DNA of 47,834 nt from Prolixibacteraceae bacterium (GCA_003457135.1 DMSQ01000008.1:1-47834); one strand, 5' to 3'; positions 1 through 9,329 are shown, counted from the first letter of the stretch. Numbers and translations: made by a program. Notes: generated from the letters alone by a model not told the origin.

Positions 1-22
1 CACTAAAAGGGACAAGTCAGGA

Positions 23-922
23 ATGATAACAATGACAACAACTACAACAATGACAACCACGACAACAATGATAACCACAACAACCAAACCTCTTTACAGA
101 CTCCTTCTATTCGTAATCCTATTGGCTCCTTTTAGCGTTTCGGCACAAAGCAACAAACCCCGTCTGCTGGTCCGTTCCGACGATATGGCTTCGAGCCATG
201 CAGCCAATGTTAGTTGCCTCGAAGTTGCAACCAAAGGCATCAGCCGTTCCATTGAAATTATGGTGCCTTGTCCCTGGTTTTTCGAAGCGGCTCAGATGCT
301 GAAGCAAAATCCTGCTATTGACGTGGGCGTTCACCTCACCCTGACCAGCGAATGGGACGGCATTAAATGGGGACCAATCACTCCTTCGCCGTCACTGGCC
401 GATGCTGATGGAAATTTTCTGGCCGGAACAGGTGAATGGTACAACAAAAATTACAAAATGGAAGAAGTTGAGGCTGAGTTGAGAAAACAAATTGAACTGG
501 CCAAACGCGAAATACCTAATGTGACTCATCTTTCGTCGCACATGGGCGCGCCTGATGTGAAGCCTGAATTGAAAAATCTGGTGAAGAAACTGGCCAAAGA
601 ATACAACCTGATTTACGAAACCGAAAATGTGGTGTATGTTCCCGATTTTGGCTGGAACAAAGCTCAAAGCTTTCAGGAGAAAGAATCTGCTTTTATTGAA
701 ATGCTTGTCAATTTGAAACCCGGCAAAACTTATTTGTTTGTTGAACATCCGGCCAACGAATCGGACGAGATGAAAGCCGTCGGAAACAAAACCATGCTCA
801 CTGTTGCTCGCGACCGTAATTGGGTAACCCAGGTTTTTACCAGCCCGAAAGTGATAAAAACCATTCAGGAAAAAGGAATTGAACTGATTGATTACACCAA
901 AGTTGGGGTGAGAGGGAAATAG
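23..922 (+). CDS. ChbG/YdjC-like carbohydrate deacetylase, exported
   Basis: This is probably a metal-dependent deacetylase of the YdjC/ChbG family, which removes N-acetyl groups from oligosaccharides. Numbered from position 23, the family signatures are an Asp pair (D53-D54, in RSDD), His104 in VGVHLTLTSEW and H169/H173 in the THLSSHMGAP segment. A hydrophobic signal peptide (about residues 24-41, ending SVSAQ) points to the periplasm. The start is uncertain. Four in-frame ATGs lie at 23, 32, 50 and 68, the last three each opening an 18-bp tandem repeat that encodes a Met-Thr-rich stretch. The frame also stays open to the left window edge. The ATG at 68 gives the most normal signal peptide. 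Substrate unknown. The family call is good; the exact N-terminus is not. Confidence 0.8.
   Translation: MITMTTTTTMTTTTTMITTTTKPLYRLLLFVILLAPFSVSAQSNKPRLLVRSDDMASSHAANVSCLEVATKGISRSIEIMVPCPWFFEAAQMLKQNPAIDVGVHLTLTSEWDGIKWGPITPSPSLADADGNFLAGTGEWYNKNYKMEEVEAELRKQIELAKREIPNVTHLSSHMGAPDVKPELKNLVKKLAKEYNLIYETENVVYVPDFGWNKAQSFQEKESAFIEMLVNLKPGKTYLFVEHPANESDEMKAVGNKTMLTVARDRNWVTQVFTSPKVIKTIQEKGIELIDYTKVGVRGK
32..85 (+). repeat. 18-bp tandem repeat, three copies, each starting with an in-frame ATG
   Basis: Copies lie at 32-49, 50-67 and 68-85, consensus ATGAYAACMACDACAACM. A half-unit starting ATGATAACA precedes them at 23. The repeat encodes M(T/I)TTTT units at the extreme N-terminus of the deacetylase. 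Because 18 is a multiple of 3, gain or loss of a copy keeps the frame but changes the number of candidate start codons. Confidence 0.85.
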
Positions 923-987
923 CCTTACCAATGTTAATTTTTTCTGACGTTTACATCTCCAAATGATCAAAAAGGATCATTTCAGGA

Positions 988-995
988 TACTTTTG
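988..995 (+). promoter_or_regulatory. Weak candidate -7 box upstream of maeB
   Basis: TACTTTTG fits the Bacteroidota -7 consensus TANNTTTG, but I see no good -33 TTTG at the right spacing. An 8-bp inverted repeat (961-968 with 975-982, AAATGATC/GATCATTT) lies just upstream, and a smaller one (996-1001 with 1012-1017) just downstream. Either could end transcription of the deacetylase or act in the maeB leader. Nothing else is recognisable in the 923-1089 spacer. Confidence 0.3.
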
Positions 996-1089
996 ATGAC
1001 CTTTTTTTTAGGGTCATTTATGCTCTCTGCCCATTTAAAAAAGCCGGGGAAAGGCATTAAAAAGTATAAACGAAAATATTTATTTGGAG

Positions 1090-3378
1090 ATGGAAAATTC
1101 AAAAAACCAGGATGCATTAAATTACCACAAGCAGGGCAGACCGGGGAAAATACAGGTGGTACCTACGAAACCTTACAGTACTCAACGCGACCTATCGCTG
1201 GCCTATTCGCCCGGAGTTGCCATTCCGTGTCTCGAGATAGAAAAAGATCAGCAACTGGCTTATGATTATACCGCTAAGGGGAATTTGGTGGCAGTAATTT
1301 CAAATGGCACAGCCGTTTTAGGTTTGGGCGATATTGGCGCATTGGCCGGAAAACCGGTAATGGAAGGGAAAGGCTTGCTGTTTAAGATTTTTGCTGACAT
1401 TGATGTGTTCGATATTGAAGTGGACGAAAAAGATTCGGCGAAATTTATTGAAGTGGTAAAAGCAATTTCGTGCACTTTTGGCGGCATTAACCTCGAAGAT
1501 ATCAAAGCTCCTGAATGTTTCGAAATTGAAGAAAAACTAAAGGAAGCCCTCGATATTCCGATCATGCACGACGACCAGCATGGAACGGCCATTATTTCAG
1601 GAGCAGGATTATTGAATGCACTGGAATTGGTTGGAAAGAAAATCGAAGATGTCCAAATTGTTGTTAATGGCGCAGGCGCTTCGGCATCAGCCTGTTCGCT
1701 GTTATATATTCGGTTGGGGGCTGACCCGAAAAAGTTGGTTATGGTTGACAGTAAAGGCGTAATTTCAGTTCGCCGTACCGATCTGAACAGCCGTAAATTA
1801 CCATTTGCCACCGAACTTCCGTGCAATACCCTTGCTGAAGCTATTGCCGGAGCAGATGTTTTCCTGGGACTTTCGGTTGAAGGAGTTCTTACTCAGGATA
1901 TGGTCCGCAGTATGGCAGCTAATCCCATTGTATTTGCTCTGGCCAATCCAAATCCTGAAATATCATACACCGAGGCCATTGCTTCACGTACCGATCTCAT
2001 TTTTGCAACCGGTAGAAGCGACCACCCTAACCAGGTAAACAATGTATTAGGCTTCCCATATATTTTCCGCGGCGCGCTCGATGTACGATCAACCGCGATT
2101 AACGAAGAAATGAAGGTTGCCGCAGTGCGGGCTATTGCCGAACTGGCCAAAAAACCTGTTCCTGAAGTGGTGACGGCAGCATACAACACGTCTTCACTGA
2201 GTTTTGGCCGTCAGTACATTATTCCAAAACCACTCGATCCCCGATTGCTGGTAACCGTAGCACCCGCCGTGGCAAAAGCTGCCATGGAAAGTGGCGTTGC
2301 CCGGAAACCAATTACAGATTGGGAGAAATACGCTGAAGAACTGCTTCAGCGAATGGGCCTCGACAATAAGCTGATTCGCGGATTGACCGAAAAAGCACAG
2401 GAAAATCCAAAACGCGTGGTTTTTGCCGAAGCCAATCACATCAACATGTTAAAAGCAGCGTCAGTGGCTCGGGCAGAGGGTATATGCATTCCTATACTTT
2501 TGGGAAATGAAGAACGGATCGAAAAACTGATCCGAAAAAATCAGATTGAACTTGATGGAGTCGAAATTGTTAATCTTCGCCACGACCGGGAAAGCTCCAG
2601 AAGAAAGAAATATGCCAAAATGCTGACGGATAAACGTCAGCGCGAAGGAATGACTTTGGACGAAGCTTTCGAAAAAATGTTTGACCGGAACTATTTTGGG
2701 ATGATGATGGTTGAGGCGGGCGATGCTGACGCTTTAATTACCGGTGTATATACCAAATATCAGGATGCCATAATACCTGCGATCGAAATTGTTGGGATGC
2801 GCGAAGGTTTGACCCACATTGCAGGTATAAGTATTGTAACCACTAAGCTGGGCACCTTTTTCTTTGCCGATACGATGGTAAACAGTCACCCGACGAAAGA
2901 AACCTTAATTGATATTGCCAAGCTGACTCATGGTGCGGTAAAATTATTTAATACTGAACCGGTGATGGCAATGCTTTCGTATTCAAATTTTGGCGCCAGA
3001 GCTACAGGAAGCCCCGGCGTGGTGCACGACGCAGTGGCCTATTTGCATGAAAATAATCCTGAAATGATGATTGACGGTGAGTTGCAGGTGAATTTCGCAC
3101 TCGATAAAGATTTGCGCCACGAAAAATTCCCCTTTTCAAAAATTGATGGCAAGAACGTAAATACCTTAATTTTCCCGAACCTCAGCTCTTCAAACATTGC
3201 CTATAAACTGATGCTTGAATTCGGGATGAGCGATACGATCGGCCCAATTCAGATGGGATTGAATAAACCGATTCACATCCTGAATGTGGAAAGCTCGGTT
3301 CGCGATATCCTGAACATGGTTACCATTGCAGTAATTGATGCCCAGGTTGAAGAACAGAAGATAATACACCGTTTATAA
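1090..3378 (+). CDS. maeB: NADP-type malic enzyme with C-terminal phosphotransacetylase-like domain
   Basis: It decarboxylates malate oxidatively to pyruvate and CO2, linking the TCA branch to pyruvate. The 762-residue length is that of the large MaeB class. Residues 1-430 are the malic enzyme: the YSPGVAIPC signature lies near residues 39-47, the conserved EGKGLLFK Lys near 92-99, and a Rossmann segment VNGAGASASA near 195. From about 430 to 760 is a phosphate acetyl/butyryl-transferase-like domain (EANHINMLKAA, TGVYTKYQDAI, GMREGLTHI), which in this class usually regulates the enzyme in response to acetyl-CoA. I chose the ATG at 1090 over a TTG at 1084; a GGAG at 1086-1089 touches it. The gene converges on corC and their ends overlap by 6 bp. 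Confidence 0.95.
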   Translation: MENSKNQDALNYHKQGRPGKIQVVPTKPYSTQRDLSLAYSPGVAIPCLEIEKDQQLAYDYTAKGNLVAVISNGTAVLGLGDIGALAGKPVMEGKGLLFKIFADIDVFDIEVDEKDSAKFIEVVKAISCTFGGINLEDIKAPECFEIEEKLKEALDIPIMHDDQHGTAIISGAGLLNALELVGKKIEDVQIVVNGAGASASACSLLYIRLGADPKKLVMVDSKGVISVRRTDLNSRKLPFATELPCNTLAEAIAGADVFLGLSVEGVLTQDMVRSMAANPIVFALANPNPEISYTEAIASRTDLIFATGRSDHPNQVNNVLGFPYIFRGALDVRSTAINEEMKVAAVRAIAELAKKPVPEVVTAAYNTSSLSFGRQYIIPKPLDPRLLVTVAPAVAKAAMESGVARKPITDWEKYAEELLQRMGLDNKLIRGLTEKAQENPKRVVFAEANHINMLKAASVARAEGICIPILLGNEERIEKLIRKNQIELDGVEIVNLRHDRESSRRKKYAKMLTDKRQREGMTLDEAFEKMFDRNYFGMMMVEAGDADALITGVYTKYQDAIIPAIEIVGMREGLTHIAGISIVTTKLGTFFFADTMVNSHPTKETLIDIAKLTHGAVKLFNTEPVMAMLSYSNFGARATGSPGVVHDAVAYLHENNPEMMIDGELQVNFALDKDLRHEKFPFSKIDGKNVNTLIFPNLSSSNIAYKLMLEFGMSDTIGPIQMGLNKPIHILNVESSVRDILNMVTIAVIDAQVEEQKIIHRL

Positions 3379-4653
3379 TTTTTTTTTCGTAATCAGCACC
3401 TTATCAATTTTATTATTGTCTATGTCAACTACTTCGATGGTGCAATCGGCCAATACAACTTTGTCGCCCAATTCAGGAATCTTATTGATCTGGTTAAAAA
3501 CATATCCGGCAACGGTCGAATAGTCAATTTCGTCGAAGTCAATGTGGAAATCTTCAATAAGGTCAACCAGCGTTTCAATAGGGGCATCGCCGCTAACCAG
3601 CACCGATTTATCGTCGCGAACAAACACTTCGGGCTCCAGGTTCTCCCCTTCTTCCGGAACATTCCCGATAATGTTTTCAATGATGTCGTGCAGGGTAATT
3701 ATTCCTTCAAAACTTCCGTATTCGTCAACAACTACCGCAAGATAATTTTGCTTTTCGCGGAACAAGTCGAGGACTTTCTGTGCATCGGCATTTTCAGGAA
3801 TTACAATAGGAGCAATAAGTAACGAATCAAGCGGTTCAGGATTTGGCGAATAGAAATTGATCAGGTATTCTTTGATATTCAAAACACCGATAAAATCGTC
3901 TATACTGTTGCGGCCAACGATGATTTTACTGTGCCGGAGTCCCAGAACTTCAGCATGAAACTTTTCACTGGTTTGTTCAATATCCAGCCATTCCACATCT
4001 TTCCGGTGAGTCATGATGTGCTTGGCCTTTTTATCAGAAAAATAAAATACTTTTTCGTGCATCCTGTTTTGTTCGACCTCAATCACCCCTTCATGCGAGG
4101 CAAATTTGATCATGTGGCGCAACTCTTCTTCTGTCACCTGACCTTCTGAATGCCTGATACCCAAAATTTTATTGATCAGGTTGGTCGAAAAGGCCAATAA
4201 ACGGACAAACGGATAAAATGCTTTACTGAACCAGAAGATGGTTGGCGCTACCCGCACCGCAATTTTTTCAGGATTGCTCAGCGCGATGGTTTTTGGGACA
4301 AGTTCGCCAATCACGATGGAGACAAAAGTGATGACCAGTACCGTGAGTGAAAGCGCTATTTCGTGCGCATAAAGCCTGATGGATTCATATTTTTCGAAGA
4401 AAGGAGTGAGGTCGCCGGCAATGTTGATCCCACCATAAACCCCGGTCACAATGCCGATCAAAGTAATTCCAACCTGAACGGCTGACAGAAAGTTTTCGGA
4501 ATTTTCGAGTAATTTGAGAGCCACTTTCGCCCCGTTTTTCCCTTTTATTTTGTATTGTTCGAGCCTTGCCCTTTTGCTCGAAATCAATGCGACTTCCGAT
4601 AAAGCAAAAAAGCCATTCAGTAAAACCAGAAATCCAAGTACAAAAAGTTCCAT
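3373..4653 (-). CDS. CorC/HlyC-type CNNM membrane protein with CBS pair
   Basis: The product belongs to the DUF21-CBS-CorC_HlyC family, thought to act in Mg2+/Co2+ transport or its regulation at the inner membrane. From the chosen ATG (4653, MELFVLGFLV) it has 426 residues. Residues 1-190 are the DUF21 region with about four membrane helices, including the typical NGFFALSEVALISSKRARL. The CBS pair covers roughly 200-325, with EYGSFEGIITLHDIIENIIG. A CorC_HlyC domain (about 335-415) includes TVAGYVFNQINKIPELGD. An upstream ATG at 4698 lies inside the preceding gene and would add 15 residues before the membrane segment, so I prefer 4653. It starts 16 bp after the M14 peptidase stop and is probably cotranscribed with it. 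Confidence 0.9.
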   Translation of the reverse strand: MELFVLGFLVLLNGFFALSEVALISSKRARLEQYKIKGKNGAKVALKLLENSENFLSAVQVGITLIGIVTGVYGGINIAGDLTPFFEKYESIRLYAHEIALSLTVLVITFVSIVIGELVPKTIALSNPEKIAVRVAPTIFWFSKAFYPFVRLLAFSTNLINKILGIRHSEGQVTEEELRHMIKFASHEGVIEVEQNRMHEKVFYFSDKKAKHIMTHRKDVEWLDIEQTSEKFHAEVLGLRHSKIIVGRNSIDDFIGVLNIKEYLINFYSPNPEPLDSLLIAPIVIPENADAQKVLDLFREKQNYLAVVVDEYGSFEGIITLHDIIENIIGNVPEEGENLEPEVFVRDDKSVLVSGDAPIETLVDLIEDFHIDFDEIDYSTVAGYVFNQINKIPELGDKVVLADCTIEVVDIDNNKIDKVLITKKKL

Positions 4654-4669
4654 TTTAACATCAAATAAT

Positions 4670-6298
4670 TTACCGCGAAGGTAATACCGTATCTTCAATT
4701 ATGACCCGTTTTTGAATTTTATATACCGGATATTGATTAAATCCCCTTCCCCACTGCGGTAAAAGGTAGCGATCCAGAAAATTCCAGGTCATTAGGCCAT
4801 CGTTGCTCTGTGGTTCCAACAAGTATGAAGCAATATTGGCCAGTGGTTGAGCTGTGCGGATTACAAAGGTTCCGGCCTTGAATTCCATCTGAACTTTGGT
4901 CCAAACTCCGGAAGCTGTTTGGTTATAATGTCCCTGATTGAGCCTGCTCTCCGCTTTGAGTTCATTCAGTTTAAAAGTCTCCAAATCAAAAGTCTGGCTT
5001 CCGGTGAGCTGACTTACCTGAATGCCATGTTTCCGAAGCAGGTTGATAACCATCGGATCTGAAACATTAAACAGGTACGCAAACGGAAATTTATCGCTTT
5101 TGGTAGCTTCGTACCGGGCAATGTATGGAACCTGAACGGTCTTTTTCCGATCAGATTTCCTATATGTTTCGCGTCCTTCGCTATTTGTAATTACATCAAC
5201 CTCAAAAGTTTTAATAGTCACTTTCTCCTGAATTGGTTTACCGGTGTAACAGACCGGAAAGGAATCGGTTGGTGCAGGATTCAATCCCCGATCAATGGTT
5301 TTCTGATCGGCCGTCCGGATCAATTCTTTAATTTCGGCGGCATGATTAGCAGCATAGTCGGCAATGGAATGCAGTAATCTATAACATCCCAGCACCCTTG
5401 ATTGATAATCAGCATACACATAATTTTCATTCAGGATGGCCAGCCGGTTGCGTACGCCGATGTAATTGGTCAGGTAACGGGGTTCAGCAGCGCTGTACTC
5501 CCAACCTTTTTCGGGTGTTTTCATGTCAATAAATTCACCGTAGAAACAGTTATCGGTTTTGTACTCATTCCTAAGTGTTTCAGACACTTCCGGCATCATT
5601 TGTTTTTCCATGAAATCGGTAAGCGAACGGTCTCCTGCCGGATTCATCATCCAGGTAAAAGTCACCGGTTCTTCGTGATACGAGCCGTTGGTGGTATGGC
5701 AATCAACCATTAGCTGAGGATCCCACATCAGCAAAACATTTTTCAACAACCCGCTCATTTCAGGAGTTTCAAGCTTCATGGCATCGCGGTTAATATCCAG
5801 CATCTGCCCATTGTAACGCAGTCCAACCCCATTTCTGGGACCGTTCTGATACGTCCGGTTTTTTATACTGATGGCTTCATTTCCATCAGGATTAAAATTG
5901 GGGCAGATCAATACAATCACATTCTTCAGAACCTCCTTTTTCTTTCCTGAAATCAAATCGCGGGCAAACATAAGTGAAGCTTCTTTGCCTTCCACTTCTC
6001 CGGCATGAATATTGGCCTGAATGTAAAGAACAACCCGTTTGTCGGTTGCGAGTTTCGCGGGCGACTTTACCATCGGGTCGGCGATGATCAGCAACGGGAT
6101 GGCCCTGCCTTCGGTTGAAACAGCCATTGTTTCAACTCTCACTACAGATGAATGTTTGGTTATTTTTTGGATGAAGTCGTTGACGTCCTTTTCGGTTGAA
6201 GTGGATTCGAAATTGGAACTTTCGGCAATGGTCAGTGGTTGTGAAAAAGCCTGAAAGAAAATCAGGATAAAGGCAAATGACAGGGCAATCTTGAACAT
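4670..6298 (-). CDS. M14 family zinc carboxypeptidase, exported
   Basis: This is a secreted metallo-carboxypeptidase-like enzyme of 542 residues. A signal peptide covers residues 1-19 (cleavage around FSQ). The zinc site is visible as H98-x2-E101 in NIHAGEVEGKE and His201 in VDCHTTNG. The substrate-binding Arg/Asn segment is LDINRDAMK (168-176), and NENYVYAD (290-297) carries the likely catalytic Glu291. Such enzymes in Bacteroidota probably process peptides or peptidoglycan stems in the periplasm; the exact substrate cannot be told. It leads a two-gene unit with the CorC-like gene and has a good promoter at 6330-6359. Confidence 0.88.
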   Translation of the reverse strand: MFKIALSFAFILIFFQAFSQPLTIAESSNFESTSTEKDVNDFIQKITKHSSVVRVETMAVSTEGRAIPLLIIADPMVKSPAKLATDKRVVLYIQANIHAGEVEGKEASLMFARDLISGKKKEVLKNVIVLICPNFNPDGNEAISIKNRTYQNGPRNGVGLRYNGQMLDINRDAMKLETPEMSGLLKNVLLMWDPQLMVDCHTTNGSYHEEPVTFTWMMNPAGDRSLTDFMEKQMMPEVSETLRNEYKTDNCFYGEFIDMKTPEKGWEYSAAEPRYLTNYIGVRNRLAILNENYVYADYQSRVLGCYRLLHSIADYAANHAAEIKELIRTADQKTIDRGLNPAPTDSFPVCYTGKPIQEKVTIKTFEVDVITNSEGRETYRKSDRKKTVQVPYIARYEATKSDKFPFAYLFNVSDPMVINLLRKHGIQVSQLTGSQTFDLETFKLNELKAESRLNQGHYNQTASGVWTKVQMEFKAGTFVIRTAQPLANIASYLLEPQSNDGLMTWNFLDRYLLPQWGRGFNQYPVYKIQKRVIIEDTVLPSR

Positions 6299-6329
6299 GA
6301 TGAATAGTTTTGGTTGAAAGCCAGTTTGA

Positions 6330-6359
6330 CAAATGTATCATTTTTCGGGCTGGTTCAAA
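6330..6359 (-). promoter_or_regulatory. Bacteroidota-type promoter for the M14 peptidase gene
   Basis: Read on the minus strand, TTTG (6359-6356), an 18-bp spacer and TACATTTG (6337-6330) fit the TTTG-N19-TANNTTTG consensus of the primary Bacteroidota sigma factor. Transcription would start near 6323, about 25 nt before the ATG at 6298. Confidence 0.65.
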
Positions 6360-6392
6360 ACCGACAATTCATGAGTAATAAGTTTTTTAGAT

Positions 6393-6722
6393 TTATGATG
6401 CTTTCATTTCAACATTGACACCGGCAGCGCTATTCTTGCTGAACAATCTGATTTGTTTAAATGATTCTTCATTGATTTGCTTTTCCTCTTCAAGGTCGAA
6501 ATCGTCCTGTAATCCAAGCCAGAATTTGGCAGAATTTCCAAAATATGAACTCAATCTCAAAGCAGTATCAGCAGTAATTCTCCTTTTCCCTTTAATAATT
6601 TGAGATATCCTGGTTTGTGGAATATGAATGTCTTTTGACATCTTATAGGCTGTAATCTCCAATGGGACCATGAATTCTTCAAGCAGAATTTCTCCGGGGT
6701 GAATGTTTGGTAATTTTTCCAT
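6393..6722 (-). CDS. higA: HigA-family antitoxin / HTH_XRE regulator without visible toxin partner
   Basis: This is a 109-residue HigA/VapI-type DNA-binding protein. It opens with the family's IHPGEILLEEFMVPLEIT, followed by a helix-turn-helix (about residues 20-60, with KMSKDIHIPQTRISQIIKGKR) and the typical ALRLSSYFGNSAKFWLGLQ. HigA normally follows a higB toxin gene. Here the 40 bp upstream and the adjoining sequence hold only the end of the DUF5686 gene, with no HigB-like frame. The 94-bp downstream spacer has no toxin either. It is therefore an orphan, perhaps now a plain regulator or an antitoxin against toxins encoded elsewhere. Confidence 0.85.
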   Translation of the reverse strand: MEKLPNIHPGEILLEEFMVPLEITAYKMSKDIHIPQTRISQIIKGKRRITADTALRLSSYFGNSAKFWLGLQDDFDLEEEKQINEESFKQIRLFSKNSAAGVNVEMKAS

Positions 6723-6762
6723 AGCCTGTTTTTATTTGTGATAATTAAGAATTTGGATTCAC

Positions 6763-9288
6763 TTATAATTTGATCTCGAATTTGGCACGCAGGCCAAAGG
6801 ATGGTGCGCCAAGTATGGATTTTGGAGTTACCCGCCATACAGCTTCAACCCTGAACAATCTGAAAATATTCTCGACACCTGCTCCCACCTCCAGATAAGG
6901 ATTGCTCGATGGAATTATAGTCACCGGAAAATCCACAATTTCCTGATGCTTGTCACTTAAAGTTCCAATCATAGTTTTTGCCGAAAAAACCTCGCGTAGC
7001 CCGATCCGTTTTAGCATAGGCAGGCGGTTAAAAACAAATCCGTTAAGGTGATATTCGAGGTAAGCATGCAGGTATTTGTCATGAACGTATTCCATAAAGT
7101 TGAGCATGTTAAAATCGTAGGAATAGTATCCGAAAGTTTCGTTTCCGCGTGGTATATCGAGCATGGTATAAGGCAGTTTTCCAAAGTAAATACCACCTTC
7201 CAGCGCATAGTTGACAGCGGTTTGCCCCAGTCGGAGGTATTGCTCCATAGTGGCGAAAACCCTTCCGTAGAAGTTTTCGTTTCCCGAATAGAAAACTTTT
7301 CCGCCACCAACAGCAAAGTGAATAATCGGATAATCGGTTGCCATATAAATACGCAGAAATTTATCATCTATTACCTTTTCCTGCCACGAAAACCTTGTAT
7401 CCAGGCTGAGTTCAACTGCCGACACATGACCGATCAGGCTGCCATTCTTCAGGTAAGGATAAAATTCCGGTGAATAATGCCGGGTATAATTGGCGCTCAG
7501 CTTATTCATCAGGCCGGGATGCCACTCGTATTCCCAGGAAGCAGCCAGTTTCTTTTCGCGAAATAGTTCGTCCAGCTCGTTGCGTTTAAAAATCTGGGAA
7601 ACAATGTTGTTCTCGGTCGGAGAAAGGGAATTTTCGTATAGAAAGAGGATTTTCTCGTTTTCACCTGCACGAACAATCTTATCATCGTACGACACTTTCA
7701 TCAATTGCCGGTGAATGGTTGGAAATTTATAACCAAAGCCAGCTATTCCGTTGATTTTTTTATTCCGAAAGCCATATCCCAATCCACCCCAAAGCATATA
7801 TCGGGTACTGATTTCACTACTGGTGCGGGCGCCTGCAAATACATGCAAACCTTCAACCTTGTTGGTATTAATGACATTTGTATAAGGGCCAAATTCCCAT
7901 TTCCCCAGATCGTAATAGCCGGTCATAGCCATGCGGCTCAGGTTATCTGCAAACCTGATGACTTTTATGTTACTGACAGAATCAATCGTAGCAGAAATCA
8001 ATACCTCACGTTCATCGAGCTCTTCCAGACGGTGATTATCCCAGTAATTTTTATCGCGCTCAGTAGCATCGGGCAATTTAATGGTTTCGTACCGTCCGCT
8101 GTTGGCGTTAAGTTTTACATCTTCGCTTTGACTGACAGAAACACTGTCAATAACGGCTGATTGATTAAAAAACAGGCTGATTGGTTTTTTGGAAGGGTTG
8201 TTATTCAGAGGAACATAGTTGAAAATGGCATTTATCTGATTACGTCGGAAGAAAGGAATACTGTCTTTCACCAATTGATAATTTCCTTTCAGACGCATCG
8301 TTTTCAAAAAATTCAGGTTGCTGGTTGTTGTCAGGGTTCCCTCCAATTCAACCAACGAATAGTTACGGCTCTCGGTAGTGAAATATCCTTTAAATACCTT
8401 ATCTCCAGTTCGTCGTGGAAAATATTCGATCCGGTATTCTTTGAAACCGTTTGGCAACAGGATACTATCGGCCAAAAAATATTTGTAATAAAACCAGCCG
8501 TTATCGGCCAGGGGGCTGACAAAATTCTGTAAAAACAGATTGATGTAATTGTCGTAGAAGTTCACTTCTATATCCAAAGCGCTGGTGTAGCCTGATATTT
8601 CGTAATCGTCGAGAACGCCAACTCCCGAAGTTTTGTCGGCCAGCACAGTTGACTTTTGTTTCAGGGGATTCCGCTGAAATTCGTTAAAAACCAACTGTTC
8701 AGAGAAATAAACCGGCAGGTATTTGGTGCTGTCACTGTCTGATTTAAATAATGACTGATCGTTTCGGAAGAGTTTGGATTTGATGAGTTTTTCGCCTACA
8801 TTCTGAAGATGGTATTCCCATTTCGTGTATTTGCGGTACGAATACCGATCGTATTTGACCGGATTATTCAGTTTTTTACGGTCAACCATTATTTTCAGCA
8901 TTCGACGGACCGGGCCGTCATCGGGCATAACCTGAATTTCGGAAAGTTTGATCGGTTCAGGTTTAAGCCTAACTACCAGATCGTTGGTTATTCCCGCTTG
9001 TATTTTAATTGTTTTGCTGAGGTAGCCAACATTTGAGAAACTCAACGAATCAACTTTTTTTTGGCTGGTTAAAGTAAACAGGCCCAGCGAATCGGATAAA
9101 GCGCCAATCCGTGTATTTTTAAACAAGATATTTACATAGGAGACAGGCTGACCGGTTTCCTGGTCAATAACTTTGCCGCTTACCCGGGTTGGCTGTGAAA
9201 AACTTTTCAGGGCGACAAGAAAAAAGATTAAAATCAGAAAAACCTTGCTTTCGGAGCAAAGTACATCCGAATTTAGTTTGCTGTACAT
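6763..9288 (-). CDS. DUF5686 outer-membrane protein with CarboxypepD_reg-like domain
   Basis: This 841-residue envelope protein is typical of Bacteroidota. A signal peptide (about 1-31, ending FSQ) is followed by a carboxypeptidase-regulatory-like beta-sandwich (about 35-115: VSGKVIDQETGQPVSYVNILFKNTRIGALSDSLG, split here for description only at its start VSGKVIDQETG). The DUF5686 region then runs to the C-terminus and is rich in alternating aromatic beta-strands, ending in a barrel-like strand (GLRAKFEIKL). It is probably an outer-membrane barrel; the function of the family is unknown. It lies 41 bp downstream of the esterase gene and 40 bp upstream of higA, all on the minus strand. Confidence 0.8.
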   Translation of the reverse strand: MYSKLNSDVLCSESKVFLILIFFLVALKSFSQPTRVSGKVIDQETGQPVSYVNILFKNTRIGALSDSLGLFTLTSQKKVDSLSFSNVGYLSKTIKIQAGITNDLVVRLKPEPIKLSEIQVMPDDGPVRRMLKIMVDRKKLNNPVKYDRYSYRKYTKWEYHLQNVGEKLIKSKLFRNDQSLFKSDSDSTKYLPVYFSEQLVFNEFQRNPLKQKSTVLADKTSGVGVLDDYEISGYTSALDIEVNFYDNYINLFLQNFVSPLADNGWFYYKYFLADSILLPNGFKEYRIEYFPRRTGDKVFKGYFTTESRNYSLVELEGTLTTTSNLNFLKTMRLKGNYQLVKDSIPFFRRNQINAIFNYVPLNNNPSKKPISLFFNQSAVIDSVSVSQSEDVKLNANSGRYETIKLPDATERDKNYWDNHRLEELDEREVLISATIDSVSNIKVIRFADNLSRMAMTGYYDLGKWEFGPYTNVINTNKVEGLHVFAGARTSSEISTRYMLWGGLGYGFRNKKINGIAGFGYKFPTIHRQLMKVSYDDKIVRAGENEKILFLYENSLSPTENNIVSQIFKRNELDELFREKKLAASWEYEWHPGLMNKLSANYTRHYSPEFYPYLKNGSLIGHVSAVELSLDTRFSWQEKVIDDKFLRIYMATDYPIIHFAVGGGKVFYSGNENFYGRVFATMEQYLRLGQTAVNYALEGGIYFGKLPYTMLDIPRGNETFGYYSYDFNMLNFMEYVHDKYLHAYLEYHLNGFVFNRLPMLKRIGLREVFSAKTMIGTLSDKHQEIVDFPVTIIPSSNPYLEVGAGVENIFRLFRVEAVWRVTPKSILGAPSFGLRAKFEIKL

Positions 9289-9329
9289 GTTTTGTTCCCA
9301 GTTTCGAATGCTGATTCAAACGAATGACC

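Noticed and set aside
23..91. A thr-operon-type leader peptide (Thr/Ile-rich)
   Set aside because: The Thr run continues in frame into a signal peptide and deacetylase, with no stop, attenuator hairpin or threonine gene after it.
392..970. Minus-strand open frame of 192 codons across the deacetylase
   Set aside because: It lies opposite a well-supported gene, is rich in Phe/His from reverse reading, and shows no domain.
963..1265. Open frame of about 100 codons with a hydrophobic start upstream of maeB
   Set aside because: It runs deep into maeB in another frame, and the part after residue 40 is a frame-shifted copy of the malic enzyme sequence. The spacer part alone is too short to support.
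6557..6838. Possible HigB toxin upstream of higA
   Set aside because: The minus-strand frame here only overlaps the end of the DUF5686 gene and the start of higA in another frame, without RelE-type residues.
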